Shown: positions 33,180-41,448 of the stretch, in pieces | Layout of the letters: each line of letters begins with the position of its first letter | Numbering within the stretch: position 1 is the stretch's first letter | Origin: Saccharothrix ecbatanensis | GTDB lineage: Bacteria; Actinomycetota; Actinomycetes; Mycobacteriales; Pseudonocardiaceae | Direction of reading: 5' to 3' | Length of the DNA: 64,000 bases | Assembly (NCBI RefSeq): GCF_014205015.1 | Contig: NZ_JACHMO010000001.1 | Coordinates: 496,001 to 560,000 of the forward strand | Translations under genes and position numbers: made by a program | The notes under the pieces: generated by a model | Databases searched by the model: none | What the model was told of the DNA's origin: nothing | What the model saw: only the letters and a program-made list of their open reading frames with translations

Positions 33180-34052
33180 TCAGGCCAAGCCGGTGAGGTC
33201 GGTTCGGCCACCGGGGTGACCGACGGCGCGGCCGGAGGCTGTGGTGGCCAGTCGGGCGGCGACTGGGGGAGGGTCGCCGCGCAGCAACGCCACGGTCAGG
33301 GCTGCCACGAACGCGTCACCGCCGCCCGTCGTGTCGACCACGTCCTCGTCGGTCAACGGGATCACCGCCGCGTCGTCGTCCCACACAACGACATTGCCCT
33401 CACCGGGCACCTCCAGCGCCACCACCGACGGCCCCCGCGCCAGCAGCTCGCGTCCCGCCCGCACGGCCTCCTCCGCACCGGTGATCCGCCGCCCCGCCAA
33501 CGCCTCCGCCTCGCGGTGATCGGCACGCACGACGTCGGCGGCGGCCAGGAGTTCGGCTTGGCGACCGTCCGGCGCACCGTCCAGCACGACCAACCCGCCG
33601 GCCGCACGCACAGCGGCCAGCGCGGTGTCGGAAGGTTGCTCGAGCTGGACGATCACCGCGTCCGCCCCCGCCAACATCGACGCCGCGGCACGGACGTCCT
33701 CCGGCGTCACCAGCGTCCGACTCGGGACGTCCTCCAGGTACCGGTACGCGCCGCCGCACACGACGTCCACGATCAACGCCGTCCGGGTCGACTCCCGCCG
33801 GACCACCGCCGCCGTCGCTACGCCGTCCGCGCCCAGCCGCTCGACCAGTAGGCGGCCGTCCCGATCGTCCCCCACGACACCGACCAACGCGGCCGTCGCG
33901 CCGAGCTGCCGGGCCCCGCGGGCGATGTTGGCGCCCTTCCCGCCGAGCACTTCGCGGCGTTCCCGAACCTCCGCGCGGGCACCCGGATCGGGCACTTCGG
34001 ACACCACCAGCACCAGGTCACGGGCTATCTGGCCGACCACCGCGATCCGCAT
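33180..34052 (-). CDS. PfkB family carbohydrate kinase (ribokinase-like)
   Basis: A 290-residue sugar kinase. It starts RIAVVGQIARDLVLVV, has GGKGANIARGARQLG (substrate site), VVLDGAPDGRQAELL and the ATP/catalytic motif DTTGGGDAFVAAL with the base Asp. Substrate uncertain; ribose or another pentose is usual. ATG 34052 is placed 9 nt after a GGGTAC box with a perfect GTTT -35. It is divergent from the LPMO gene. Confidence 0.9.
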   Translation of the reverse strand: MRIAVVGQIARDLVLVVSEVPDPGARAEVRERREVLGGKGANIARGARQLGATAALVGVVGDDRDGRLLVERLGADGVATAAVVRRESTRTALIVDVVCGGAYRYLEDVPSRTLVTPEDVRAAASMLAGADAVIVQLEQPSDTALAAVRAAGGLVVLDGAPDGRQAELLAAADVVRADHREAEALAGRRITGAEEAVRAGRELLARGPSVVALEVPGEGNVVVWDDDAAVIPLTDEDVVDTTGGGDAFVAALTVALLRGDPPPVAARLATTASGRAVGHPGGRTDLTGLA

Positions 34053-34061
34053 GGTCGAGCG

Positions 34062-34086
34062 GTACCCGGCGGCCACCAGTTGAAAC
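34062..34086 (-). promoter_or_regulatory. Consensus stress-type promoter, GTTT-N15-GGGTAC
   Basis: Minus strand GTTT (34086-34083) and GGGTAC (34067-34062), 9 nt before the kinase ATG. This is the best match to the consensus after the one at 4772. Confidence 0.7.
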
Positions 34087-34127
34087 AGACCGTTGACGTG
34101 CGGTCACCGGTAGTGCGATCGTAATTC

Positions 34128-34141
34128 TGGGAGCGCTCCCA
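34128..34141. promoter_or_regulatory. CebR-type operator TGGGAGCGCTCCCA
   Basis: A perfect 14-bp palindrome identical to the operator of CebR, the LacI-family cellulose/cello-oligosaccharide repressor of streptomycetes. It lies 44 bases upstream of the LPMO start, so the LPMO should be induced by cellulose breakdown products. The CebR homologue itself is not evident in this window. Confidence 0.75.
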
Positions 34142-34184
34142 GACACATTGTTCACAGATCACCGTCGATCTGAAGGAGATGTCC

Positions 34185-35474
34185 TTGCGACTCAAGCGCT
34201 TAGGGGCGTTGGCCGTGGCCGCGCTCGGTATCGTCGGTGTGACCACGGTGTTCGTCCAGAGCGGCGTAGCGGTGGCGCACGGTTCGATGACCTACCCCGC
34301 AAGCCGCACCTACGCCTGCTACGAAGACGGCCGGATCGGCGGCGGCGGTGGCGACCTGAACCCGACGAACCCGGCGTGCGTCGCCGCGGTGCAGATCGGC
34401 GGGAAGCAGCCGCTGTGGGACTGGTACGGCAACCTCATCAGCCTGGCGGGCGGCAAGCACCGCGAGATCATCGCGGACGGCGACCTGTGCGGCCCCACCA
34501 CCAAGTACGACGCCTACAACCTGGCCCGCAGCGACTGGCCGGTGACCAACCTCCGGGCGGGCGCGGCGATCAACTTCAAGTACAACGCCTGGGCGCCGCA
34601 CCCCGGTCGCTGGGACCAGTACGTCACGCGGGACGGCTTCGACGTCACGCAGCCGTTGAAGTGGTCCGACCTGGAGCCCGCGCCGTTCGACACGATCACC
34701 AACCCGGTCGCGTCCGGCGGCGAGTACTCGTGGAACGGCACCCTGCCGAACAAGTCCGGCCGCCACATCATCTACTCGATCTGGCAGCGCAACGACAGCC
34801 CCGAGGCGTTCTACAGCTGCTCGGACGTGAACTTCACGGGCGGCGGCACCGGCGGTGACACCGTCGCTCCGACGGCTCCGGGCACGCCCACCGGCACGGC
34901 CTCGTCCAACTCGGTGGCGTTGAGCTGGGCCGCGGCGACGGACAACGTGGCCGTCAGCGGCTACACGGTCTACCGCGAGGCGGGCGCCACCGACGTGTCG
35001 GTCGCGACCAGCACGGGCACCTCGGCCACCGTCACGGGCCTCACCGCGAGCACCGCGTACCAGTTCTACGTGGTGGCACGGGACGCGGCGGGCAACACCT
35101 CGCCGCCCTCGGCCCTGGTGTCCGTGACGACCACCCCCGGTGGCACGACGCCCGGCGCATGCTCGGTGACGTACAACGTGCCCAGCTCGTGGTCCGGTGG
35201 CTTCACCGCGAACGTGACGGTGAAGAACACGGGCACGAGCGCGGTCAACGCGTGGCAGCTGGTCTGGGACCTCCCGGCGGGTCAGGGCATCACCCAGGCC
35301 TGGTCGGCGGACGTCGTCGTGGCGGCGGGCAAGGCCACCGCGAAGGGCGCGAGCTGGAACCAGAACATCCAGCCGGGTCAGACGGTGAGCTTCGGGTTCA
35401 ACGGTTCGGCGCAGGGGACGCCGACGAACCCGACCTCGTTCGCCCTCAACGGCGCTTCGTGCGCCACGGCCTGA
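34185..35474 (+). CDS. AA10 lytic polysaccharide monooxygenase with FnIII and CBM2
   Basis: A 429-residue secreted copper enzyme. Cleavage after VAVA leaves the N-terminal His of HGSMTYPASRTYAC, the first histidine-brace ligand; the second His is in WAPHPGRW. The catalytic domain is about 190 residues, followed by FnIII (about 230-315) and a C-terminal CBM2. It oxidatively cuts cellulose or chitin; CBM2 and the CebR box favour cellulose. The ribosome site AAGGAG directly abuts the ATG at 34179, too close to serve it, whereas TTG 34185 has a normal 6-nt gap, so TTG is the probable start. Confidence 0.9.
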   Translation: MRLKRLGALAVAALGIVGVTTVFVQSGVAVAHGSMTYPASRTYACYEDGRIGGGGGDLNPTNPACVAAVQIGGKQPLWDWYGNLISLAGGKHREIIADGDLCGPTTKYDAYNLARSDWPVTNLRAGAAINFKYNAWAPHPGRWDQYVTRDGFDVTQPLKWSDLEPAPFDTITNPVASGGEYSWNGTLPNKSGRHIIYSIWQRNDSPEAFYSCSDVNFTGGGTGGDTVAPTAPGTPTGTASSNSVALSWAAATDNVAVSGYTVYREAGATDVSVATSTGTSATVTGLTASTAYQFYVVARDAAGNTSPPSALVSVTTTPGGTTPGACSVTYNVPSSWSGGFTANVTVKNTGTSAVNAWQLVWDLPAGQGITQAWSADVVVAAGKATAKGASWNQNIQPGQTVSFGFNGSAQGTPTNPTSFALNGASCATA

Positions 35475-36019
35475 TGTTCGCCCGATGCGCGGCCCTGGTC
35501 GCGCTCCTGGTGGGGTCGGTCGCCTGTTCCTCGGCGACCGGCTCCACCGGCCTGGCGGCCAACGCGCTGGGCCCGCCCCTCGCCACCTCGTCCGAGGTGG
35601 GCGAGTGGGTGGAGGAGAAGACCGGGGAGTGCGACGACGTCGAGCCGCGCACGATGGAGGAGTTCGCCGAGTTCGTCGGCCCGCTCCGGGCGAAGCTCTA
35701 CGCGCCGTACATCGCGGAGTGGGCGACGTGCAAGGCGGGTCCGTACGAACGACTCGGGCTGGTGGTGTTCCAGCGCGAGAAGCTGGCGGACTTCCAGCGC
35801 GCGTGGCAGGCGGCGCTCACCAGCGGCGAGGTCTCGGACAACCCGGACTTCGGCTTCGGCAACGGCTTCGCGTTGAGCGGCACGCTCGGCCTGGAGCTGT
35901 TGGGACTGCACGACCTGCGTTGCACTCCGGTGCTGCCCGGCGACCAAGTAGGACACACCGTGCCCGCTGAGGCACAGGGGTGCATCTACGCGCAGAAGCC
36001 GGGCGGCCACCACCACTAG
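35474..36019 (+). CDS. Secreted lipoprotein of unknown function
   Basis: A 181-residue protein with a lipobox (LVGSVAC, Cys at about 17) and a mature part with four further Cys, no recognised domain, and a His-rich end (GGHHH). The ATG overlaps the LPMO stop by one base (TGATG), so it is probably translated with the LPMO. Confidence 0.75.
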   Translation: MFARCAALVALLVGSVACSSATGSTGLAANALGPPLATSSEVGEWVEEKTGECDDVEPRTMEEFAEFVGPLRAKLYAPYIAEWATCKAGPYERLGLVVFQREKLADFQRAWQAALTSGEVSDNPDFGFGNGFALSGTLGLELLGLHDLRCTPVLPGDQVGHTVPAEAQGCIYAQKPGGHHH

Positions 36020-36027
36020 GCGGCTCG

Positions 36028-37071
36028 TCAGCGCGGCGCGGCGGTGCTTTGTCGCACCACCAGCGTGGTGGCAAGCTCGATTCGGCGGTGTTCGGGCTCT
36101 TCACCACGTGCCAGCGTGATGGCGAGACGGGTGCCCGCCGCGGCCATGTCCTGCAGCGGCTGTCGGACTGTGGTCAGCGGCGGGCCCACCCATTGCGCCA
36201 CCGGGAGGTCGTCGAAGCCGACGACGCTCAGGTCTTCCGGGATGCGCAGGCCGGCCGCCCGTGCCGCCTCGTAGACGCCGAGGGCCTGGAGGTCCGAGCC
36301 GGCGAACACGGCGGTGGGCGGGTCGGCGAGGTCGAGCAGCGGGGCGAACTGCGCGCGGCCGGACTCCACGTGGAAGTCGCCGTAGCGCACCAGGGCGGTG
36401 TCGTAGTCCAGGCCCGCCGTCTCCAGCGCGGCCCGGTAGCCGTCGACCCGGGCGCGGCTGCACAGCACCCGCTCGGGACCGCCGATCATGGCGATGCGGC
36501 GGTGGCCCAGTTCGATCAGGTGCCGGGTGGCGGTGAGGCCGCCGTTCCAGTTGGTGGCGCCTATGGACGGCGTCTCCAGCTGGGGTTCGCCGATCGGGTC
36601 GACCACGACGACCGGGATGTCCCGCGCGCGGAGCTTCGCCAGCTGCGAGGACGTGAGGTCGGAGAAGACGGAGATCACGGCCAGCGGCTTGCGGGCGATG
36701 ACGCCTTCGAGCCAGCCGTGACCGGGGGTGAGCCGACCCTGCGACTCGGACAGCACCAGCGCGAGACCCTGCTCGGAGGCGACCTGCTCGGCGCCGCGGA
36801 TGATCTCCAGCGCCCAGGCGCTCTCCAGCTCGTGGAACATCAGTTCCACCAGGTTGGACCGCTTCGAGCGTTCGTCCGCCCGCCGCTGGTAACCGTGCCT
36901 GCGGATGATCGCCTCGACCCGTTCCCGGGTGTGCGGAGCGACGTCCGCGCGACCGTTCATGACCTTCGAAACAGTCGGAACCGAAACCCCTGCCTCGGCC
37001 GCGATGGCGGCGATGGTGATCTTACCTGAGGCGGTGCCATCCGAGGGTGACGGGTCGGCTTTGGTCGGCAT
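36028..37071 (-). CDS. LacI family transcriptional regulator
   Basis: A 347-residue regulator. The N-terminal helix-turn-helix and hinge helix have ITIAAIAAEAGVSVPTVSKVMNG; the sugar-binding domain follows with GATNWNGGLTATRHLIELGHRRIAMIGGP and VVGFDDLPVA. It is close to the other LacI at 40459 (same SxPTVSKVxNG recognition region, same CSRARVDGYRAAL stretch), so they probably recognise similar operators. It lies beyond the end of the sugar ABC operon on the same strand. Confidence 0.92.
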   Translation of the reverse strand: MPTKADPSPSDGTASGKITIAAIAAEAGVSVPTVSKVMNGRADVAPHTRERVEAIIRRHGYQRRADERSKRSNLVELMFHELESAWALEIIRGAEQVASEQGLALVLSESQGRLTPGHGWLEGVIARKPLAVISVFSDLTSSQLAKLRARDIPVVVVDPIGEPQLETPSIGATNWNGGLTATRHLIELGHRRIAMIGGPERVLCSRARVDGYRAALETAGLDYDTALVRYGDFHVESGRAQFAPLLDLADPPTAVFAGSDLQALGVYEAARAAGLRIPEDLSVVGFDDLPVAQWVGPPLTTVRQPLQDMAAAGTRLAITLARGEEPEHRRIELATTLVVRQSTAAPR

Positions 37072-37163
37072 GAGGGCAGTCTACGACAGCCCCGCCCAGT
37101 TCCGGCCGCCTGACGCGGTGCGGGACCGGTGGGTTGTTGGTCACTCGGCCGCCCGGTAACCCG

Positions 37164-37199
37164 TTCGAAACAATCGATGTCTAAACCGAAACTGTCGAA
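37164..37199. promoter_or_regulatory. Two CGAAAC-N2-TCG half-palindromes upstream of lacI
   Basis: TTCGAAACAATCGA (37164-37177) and CCGAAACTGTCGAA (37186-37199) lie 92-128 bases upstream of the LacI start, like the motif upstream of the sugar-binding protein gene at 40309. Likely LacI operators. Confidence 0.5.
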
Positions 37200-37248
37200 C
37201 GTCCAGTGATTGAGACGCTGCGCATGCACATGTTACGGGAAAGCAGAA

Positions 37249-37284
37249 GGGCTCGGGCCCGTGGGAGAGCACGGGCCCGAGCCC
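37249..37284 (-). terminator. Terminator of sugar ABC operon, 15-bp perfect stem
   Basis: GGGCTCGGGCCCGTG (37249-37263) pairs perfectly with 37270-37284 around 6 nt, 15 bases after the stop of the last permease gene on the minus strand. Confidence 0.85.
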
Positions 37285-37299
37285 GGGGAGCGGGGACTG

Positions 37300-38118
37300 C
37301 TACTTGCCGAAACCGGCCGTGAGGCCGCTGAGCAGGAACCGCCGCCCGATCAGGTACACCGCGAAGATCGGCAGCACGGACAGCGTCACCGCCGCGAGCA
37401 GCGCGGGCACGTTGGTGCCGAACTGCCCCTGGAAGTCCCACAACCCGAGGGTGAGCACCCGCGAAGACTCAGACTGGGTGAGCACCAAGGGGAAGAGGAA
37501 CCCGTTCCACGCGTTGAGCGACGTGTAGACGACCACGGTCATGATCGCCGGCCTGGCCAACGGCAGGACCAGCGACACGAGCACGCGCAACGGGCCGGCG
37601 CCGTCGATCGACTGCGCCTCGTACAGCTCGCGCGGCACGTCGCGCAGGCTGTTGGTGAGCACCAGCATGGCCACCGGCAGCGCGAACGCCGCCGTCGGCA
37701 GGATGATCGCGGTGAGCGTGTCGTACAGCTGCATCCTGGTGATCATCAGGTACACCGGGATGATCGTGGCCTGCGCGGGGATCGCCAGACCCATGAGGAT
37801 CAGGGTGAACCCGCGCTGCACGAACGGCCCCGTGTTCCGGACCACCGCGTAGGCGGCCGGCACCGCGATGAGCACCACGATGCCCACCGTCGCGACCGTC
37901 ACGATCACGTTGTTCAGCAGGTACTGGCCGAAGCCGCCGGTCAGCACGGTGACGTAGTTGTCCAGCGTCAGCGCGTCCGGCACCGCCCAGGCGCTCTTGC
38001 CGAGGTACTCGGATCGAGTGCGCAGCGACACCGTGACCAGGTAGATCAGCGGTCCGAGGATGAAAGCCAGCCACGCCAGGGCGAACAGCCCGGCGGGCCA
38101 GTTGGGACGAGACTTCAC
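37300..38118 (-). CDS. Carbohydrate ABC transporter permease (MalG/LacG type)
   Basis: A 272-residue inner-membrane permease with six spans and the EAA-type loop ELYEAQSIDGAGPLRVLVSLVLPLARPAI that docks the ATPase. GTG 38118 overlaps the stop of the other permease gene (GTGA). It forms the importer with the permease and binding protein encoded just upstream. No ATPase gene is present here; in actinobacteria a shared MsiK ATPase serves such systems. Confidence 0.92.
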   Translation of the reverse strand: MKSRPNWPAGLFALAWLAFILGPLIYLVTVSLRTRSEYLGKSAWAVPDALTLDNYVTVLTGGFGQYLLNNVIVTVATVGIVVLIAVPAAYAVVRNTGPFVQRGFTLILMGLAIPAQATIIPVYLMITRMQLYDTLTAIILPTAAFALPVAMLVLTNSLRDVPRELYEAQSIDGAGPLRVLVSLVLPLARPAIMTVVVYTSLNAWNGFLFPLVLTQSESSRVLTLGLWDFQGQFGTNVPALLAAVTLSVLPIFAVYLIGRRFLLSGLTAGFGK

Positions 38119-38969
38119 GACCCCTCCTGCTGGCTGCTCATCGAGCGGAACCCGCTCCACCGCATGACCGCGATCGACAACGCGGTGCCGAGCACGACCA
38201 GCACGACCGCGATCGCGCTCGCGTAGCCCATCTCGAACCCGCTGAAGCCGGTGATGTACATGTGCAGCGGCAGGATGCGGGTCGCGGTGCCCGGTCCGCC
38301 GTTGGTCAGGATCAGCACGGTGTCGAACGTGGTCAGCGAGCCGACCAGCATCAGGACCGACGACGTGACGATCGTGTAGCGCAACTGCGGCAGCGTGATG
38401 TGCAGGAACTTCCCGACCCTGGTGGCCCCGTCGAGCGTCGCCGCCTCGTAGAGCGACGGCGGCACCGCCCGCGCCGCACCCTGGTAGAGCAGGGTGTGGA
38501 ACGGGATGAACTGCCAGGAGATCACGAGGACCACCGTGTAGAGCGCGATGTCCGGGTCGCCCAGGAACAGCGGGCCACCGACGAACGCGCCGAAGTTCGG
38601 CTCCAGCAATGCCTGCCACAAGAGTGCGATGGCAGCCGTGGACAGCAGCAGCGGGAGGAAGAAGATCGAGCTGAGCACTGCCCTTGACCGCTGCTTGCCG
38701 GCCGCCCAGACCCCGACCAGCAACGCGATCGGGGTCTGGACGAGCCACGACATGACCATCAGCAACAGGGTCCGCCACACCGAGGCGCGAGCCTCGGAGT
38801 CATCGAGCAACCGGGACCAGTTCTCGCCGCCGTTGAGCTGCGGCGTGCCCAGACCGTCCCAAGCGGTGAAGCTCAGGTAGATCACCAGGACCATGGGCAA
38901 CGCGGCGAACAGGGCGAAGAACGCGAACGCCGGCACGGCATACCAGGCCGAAGGCCGCTGGGACGACAT
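38115..38969 (-). CDS. Carbohydrate ABC transporter permease (MalF/LacF type)
   Basis: A 284-residue permease with six membrane spans and the EAA loop SLYEAATLDGATRVGKFLHITLPQLRYTI. Its ATG overlaps the stop of the binding protein gene by one base (TGATG). Middle gene of the operon. Confidence 0.92.
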   Translation of the reverse strand: MSSQRPSAWYAVPAFAFFALFAALPMVLVIYLSFTAWDGLGTPQLNGGENWSRLLDDSEARASVWRTLLLMVMSWLVQTPIALLVGVWAAGKQRSRAVLSSIFFLPLLLSTAAIALLWQALLEPNFGAFVGGPLFLGDPDIALYTVVLVISWQFIPFHTLLYQGAARAVPPSLYEAATLDGATRVGKFLHITLPQLRYTIVTSSVLMLVGSLTTFDTVLILTNGGPGTATRILPLHMYITGFSGFEMGYASAIAVVLVVLGTALSIAVMRWSGFRSMSSQQEGS

Positions 38970-40264
38970 CAGCGCGCGGCCACCGCGTCGACGAACTGCT
39001 GCGGCGAGACCGTGCCCAGGAAGAACTCCTGGAGCTGGGTCAGCATGAACGTGGCCTTGTCAGCCGGCAGGTCCTGGTCCCAGGACAGCTGGAAGTTCTT
39101 CGAGTCCAGCACCATCTTGTAGATGTCGGACGCGTAGTCCGGGTGCGCGGACTTCTTGAGCTTCTCCTCGGCGCCCACCACCGGCGGGACGTCACCGGCC
39201 TCGATCAGGGCCTCGATGTAGGAGTCCTCGTGGAGCGTGGTCGTGACGAACTTCTTCGCCGCGTCCAGGTTCTTCGAGTCCGCCGTGGCGGAGTAGAAGT
39301 TGCTCACGTTGCCGACCAGGTTGGACGGGTCGCCCTTGCCGCCGGGGATCGACGGGAACTCGATCCAGCCCAGGTCGCCGTTCTTCACGAAGTCCGGGCT
39401 CTGGTCCAGCTGGTTGGTGTACTCCCACGAACCCATGAGGTGCATGGCGGCCTTGCCCTGGGCGAGGATCGTCGACGCGCCACCGGCGTCGTAGCCCACG
39501 GACGCGAACGCGTTGCCGAAGCCACCGCGGTCGATGAGCTCCTTGAGCTTGGTCATGGCCCCGACCACGGCCGGGTCCTTCCAGCCCTCGGGGCCCTTGT
39601 CCCGGATGGTCTTGAACACCTCGTGGCCCGCGAAGCGGTCGAGCACGTACTCGGCCCACATCAGCTCGGTCCACGCCTGGGTGCCGGCCAGGGCGATGGG
39701 CGTGATGCCCTTCGCCTTGAAGGTGTCGACCAGGGTGAGCAGCTCGTCCCACGTCTTCGGCGGCTGCGCGCCGGCCTCGGTGAAGACCTTCTTGTTGAAG
39801 AACAGCAGGACCGGCTGCATGCCCCGCATCGGGACGCCGTAGTTCTTGCCGTCGAGCTTCGCGCCGTCGAGGACGCTGGGGATGAACTTCTCCTTGGCGG
39901 CCTTGTTCTCGTCCAGCACGGAGGTCAGGTCGGCGACCTTGCCGGCGTCGACGTACTCCTTGAGGTTGCCGCCACCCCAGTTGAAGAACAGGTCGGGGGC
40001 CTGGGGCGAGCCGATGGCCACCCGCAGCCGCTGCTTGTAGGGGTCGTTGCCGAACGTCTCGAGGGAGGCGTCACCGCCACCCGCCTTGAACGAGTCGATC
40101 GACTTCTGCTCGATCTTGTTGAGGACCGGGTCCTCGAGGGCCCAGATCTTCAGGGCGCCACCGCTGGTCTCGCCCGGACCGGACGTACCACACGCGGACA
40201 CCACTGCTGTCACGGCGACGAGCCCCATCGCGATGAGGGGACGCACCCATGAACGGCGGGACAT
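38969..40264 (-). CDS. Extracellular sugar-binding lipoprotein of ABC transporter
   Basis: A 431-residue family 1 binding protein. The signal ends in a lipobox (VVSAC, Cys at about 25). The mature part has the two-lobe pattern with GMQPVLLFFNKKVF, PPKTWDELLTLVDTFKAKGITPIAL and GSWEYTNQL. ATG 40264 has AAGGGTGG upstream; longer in-frame starts overlap the operator. The GH3 enzyme and LacI next to it suggest a xylo- or gluco-oligosaccharide as cargo, not decided by sequence. Confidence 0.92.
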   Translation of the reverse strand: MSRRSWVRPLIAMGLVAVTAVVSACGTSGPGETSGGALKIWALEDPVLNKIEQKSIDSFKAGGGDASLETFGNDPYKQRLRVAIGSPQAPDLFFNWGGGNLKEYVDAGKVADLTSVLDENKAAKEKFIPSVLDGAKLDGKNYGVPMRGMQPVLLFFNKKVFTEAGAQPPKTWDELLTLVDTFKAKGITPIALAGTQAWTELMWAEYVLDRFAGHEVFKTIRDKGPEGWKDPAVVGAMTKLKELIDRGGFGNAFASVGYDAGGASTILAQGKAAMHLMGSWEYTNQLDQSPDFVKNGDLGWIEFPSIPGGKGDPSNLVGNVSNFYSATADSKNLDAAKKFVTTTLHEDSYIEALIEAGDVPPVVGAEEKLKKSAHPDYASDIYKMVLDSKNFQLSWDQDLPADKATFMLTQLQEFFLGTVSPQQFVDAVAAR

Positions 40265-40308
40265 GCGACCGCCACCCTTCTGCCACGCTGCGGAATTGAT
40301 TCGTGGCA

Positions 40309-40326
40309 TCGAAACATTTCGAAACA
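40309..40326. promoter_or_regulatory. LacI-type operator TCGAAACATTTCGA
   Basis: TCGAAA and TTTCGA arms around CA (40309-40322), with a further GAAACA copy to 40326, 45 bases upstream of the binding-protein start. Likely the operator of the ABC operon. Confidence 0.6.
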
Positions 40327-40428
40327 TCCACGACTTGCGCAGACCCTAGGCCCGTGCCGAATCGGTGTCAAGCATCACCTGATGGCGCGTCTCAGTGATG
40401 TTTCTGCACGTCAGAAGGTCACTCTTGT

Positions 40429-40447
40429 GTTTCGATCGAGTTTCGAT
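40429..40447. promoter_or_regulatory. Repeated TTTCGA motif upstream of lacI at 40459
   Basis: TTTCGA occurs at 40430-40435 and 40441-40446, one turn apart, overlapping a TCGATCGA palindrome, just before the LacI start. Probably autoregulation. Confidence 0.5.
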
Positions 40448-40458
40448 ACTATCGGCCC

Positions 40459-41448
40459 ATGCGTCGAGCCACGTTGGCCACGATTGCCGCAGCAGCGGGG
40501 GTGTCTCTCCCGACGGTGTCCAAAGTCCTGAACGGGAAGGACGACGTCGGCGCGGAGACACGGGCTCGTGTGCGGCAGTTGCTCGCCGAGTACGACTACG
40601 TGCCGGTGGGGTCCCGTCGGGCCTCCGGGCACCTGCTCGTGGACCTCGTGTTCACGGCTCTCGACAGCCCCTGGGCGGTGGAGATCATCCGCGGTGTCGT
40701 GGACACCGGACTGCACGTCGTGGTCTCGTCCACGGACAAACCCCGTCAGCACACCTCGTGGGCCGCGTCGCTGGTCGAGGCCCGGCGCGCGGGCGCGCTG
40801 CTGGTCACCTCCCAGCTGACCGCTGCCGACCGCCGTGTGCTGGCCAACTCCCGCATCCCGGTCGTGGTCATCGATCCGGTCGACCTGCCGCAGCCGAACG
40901 TGCCGAGCGTCGGCGCGACGAACTGGGCCGGCGGACTGTCCGCCACCGAACACCTCCTCAGACTGGGCCACCGCCGGGTCGGCGTCATCGGCGGACCGGC
41001 CGGGATGCTGTGCAGCCGGGCGCGGGTCGACGGCTACCGCGCCGCGCTGGACCGGGCGGGCATCGCGTTCAACCCCGAACTGGTCAAGCACGGGGACTTC
41101 AAGCACGAGGGCGGGTTCCGCCGCGCGGCCGAGCTGCTGGCGTTGCCGGACCGGCCGACGGCGATCTTCGCGGGCAACGACGAGCAGGCGTTGGGCGTGA
41201 TCGAGGCGGCCCGGATCATCGGGCTTTCGGTGCCGCACGACCTGAGCGTGGTCGGGTTCGACGACCTGCCGGTCGCGGTCTGGTCGTCACCCGCCCTCAC
41301 CACCGTGCGCCAGCCGCTCACCGAGATGGGCCGCCACGCGGGCCGCATGCTCGCGGACCTGATCGCGGGCCGTCCCGTGGAGACGGAACGGGTGGAACTG
41401 GCCACCGAACTCGTCGTCCGATCGTCAACGAAGGAGCCGCCGTGCTGA
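40459..41448 (+). CDS. LacI family transcriptional regulator
   Basis: A 329-residue regulator with helix-turn-helix TLATIAAAAGVSLPTVSKVLNG, hinge region, and sugar-binding domain (SVGATNWAGGLSATEHLLRLGHRRVGVIGGP, VVGFDDLPVAVW). Paralogue of the LacI at 36028. It is divergent from the ABC operon and its last codons overlap the GH3 start, so it most likely controls both. Confidence 0.93.
   Translation: MRRATLATIAAAAGVSLPTVSKVLNGKDDVGAETRARVRQLLAEYDYVPVGSRRASGHLLVDLVFTALDSPWAVEIIRGVVDTGLHVVVSSTDKPRQHTSWAASLVEARRAGALLVTSQLTAADRRVLANSRIPVVVIDPVDLPQPNVPSVGATNWAGGLSATEHLLRLGHRRVGVIGGPAGMLCSRARVDGYRAALDRAGIAFNPELVKHGDFKHEGGFRRAAELLALPDRPTAIFAGNDEQALGVIEAARIIGLSVPHDLSVVGFDDLPVAVWSSPALTTVRQPLTEMGRHAGRMLADLIAGRPVETERVELATELVVRSSTKEPPC

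Noticed and set aside
36960..36990. CGAAAC/TCGGAAC operator-like motif inside the lacI gene
   Set aside because: It is the coding sequence of the helix-turn-helix (TVSKV). It could act as a site but is not needed to explain it.
40395..41441. In-frame upstream extension of the GH3 gene
   Set aside because: It runs in another frame across the lacI gene, is Arg/Gly-rich and featureless, and a good ribosome site marks GTG 41442 instead.
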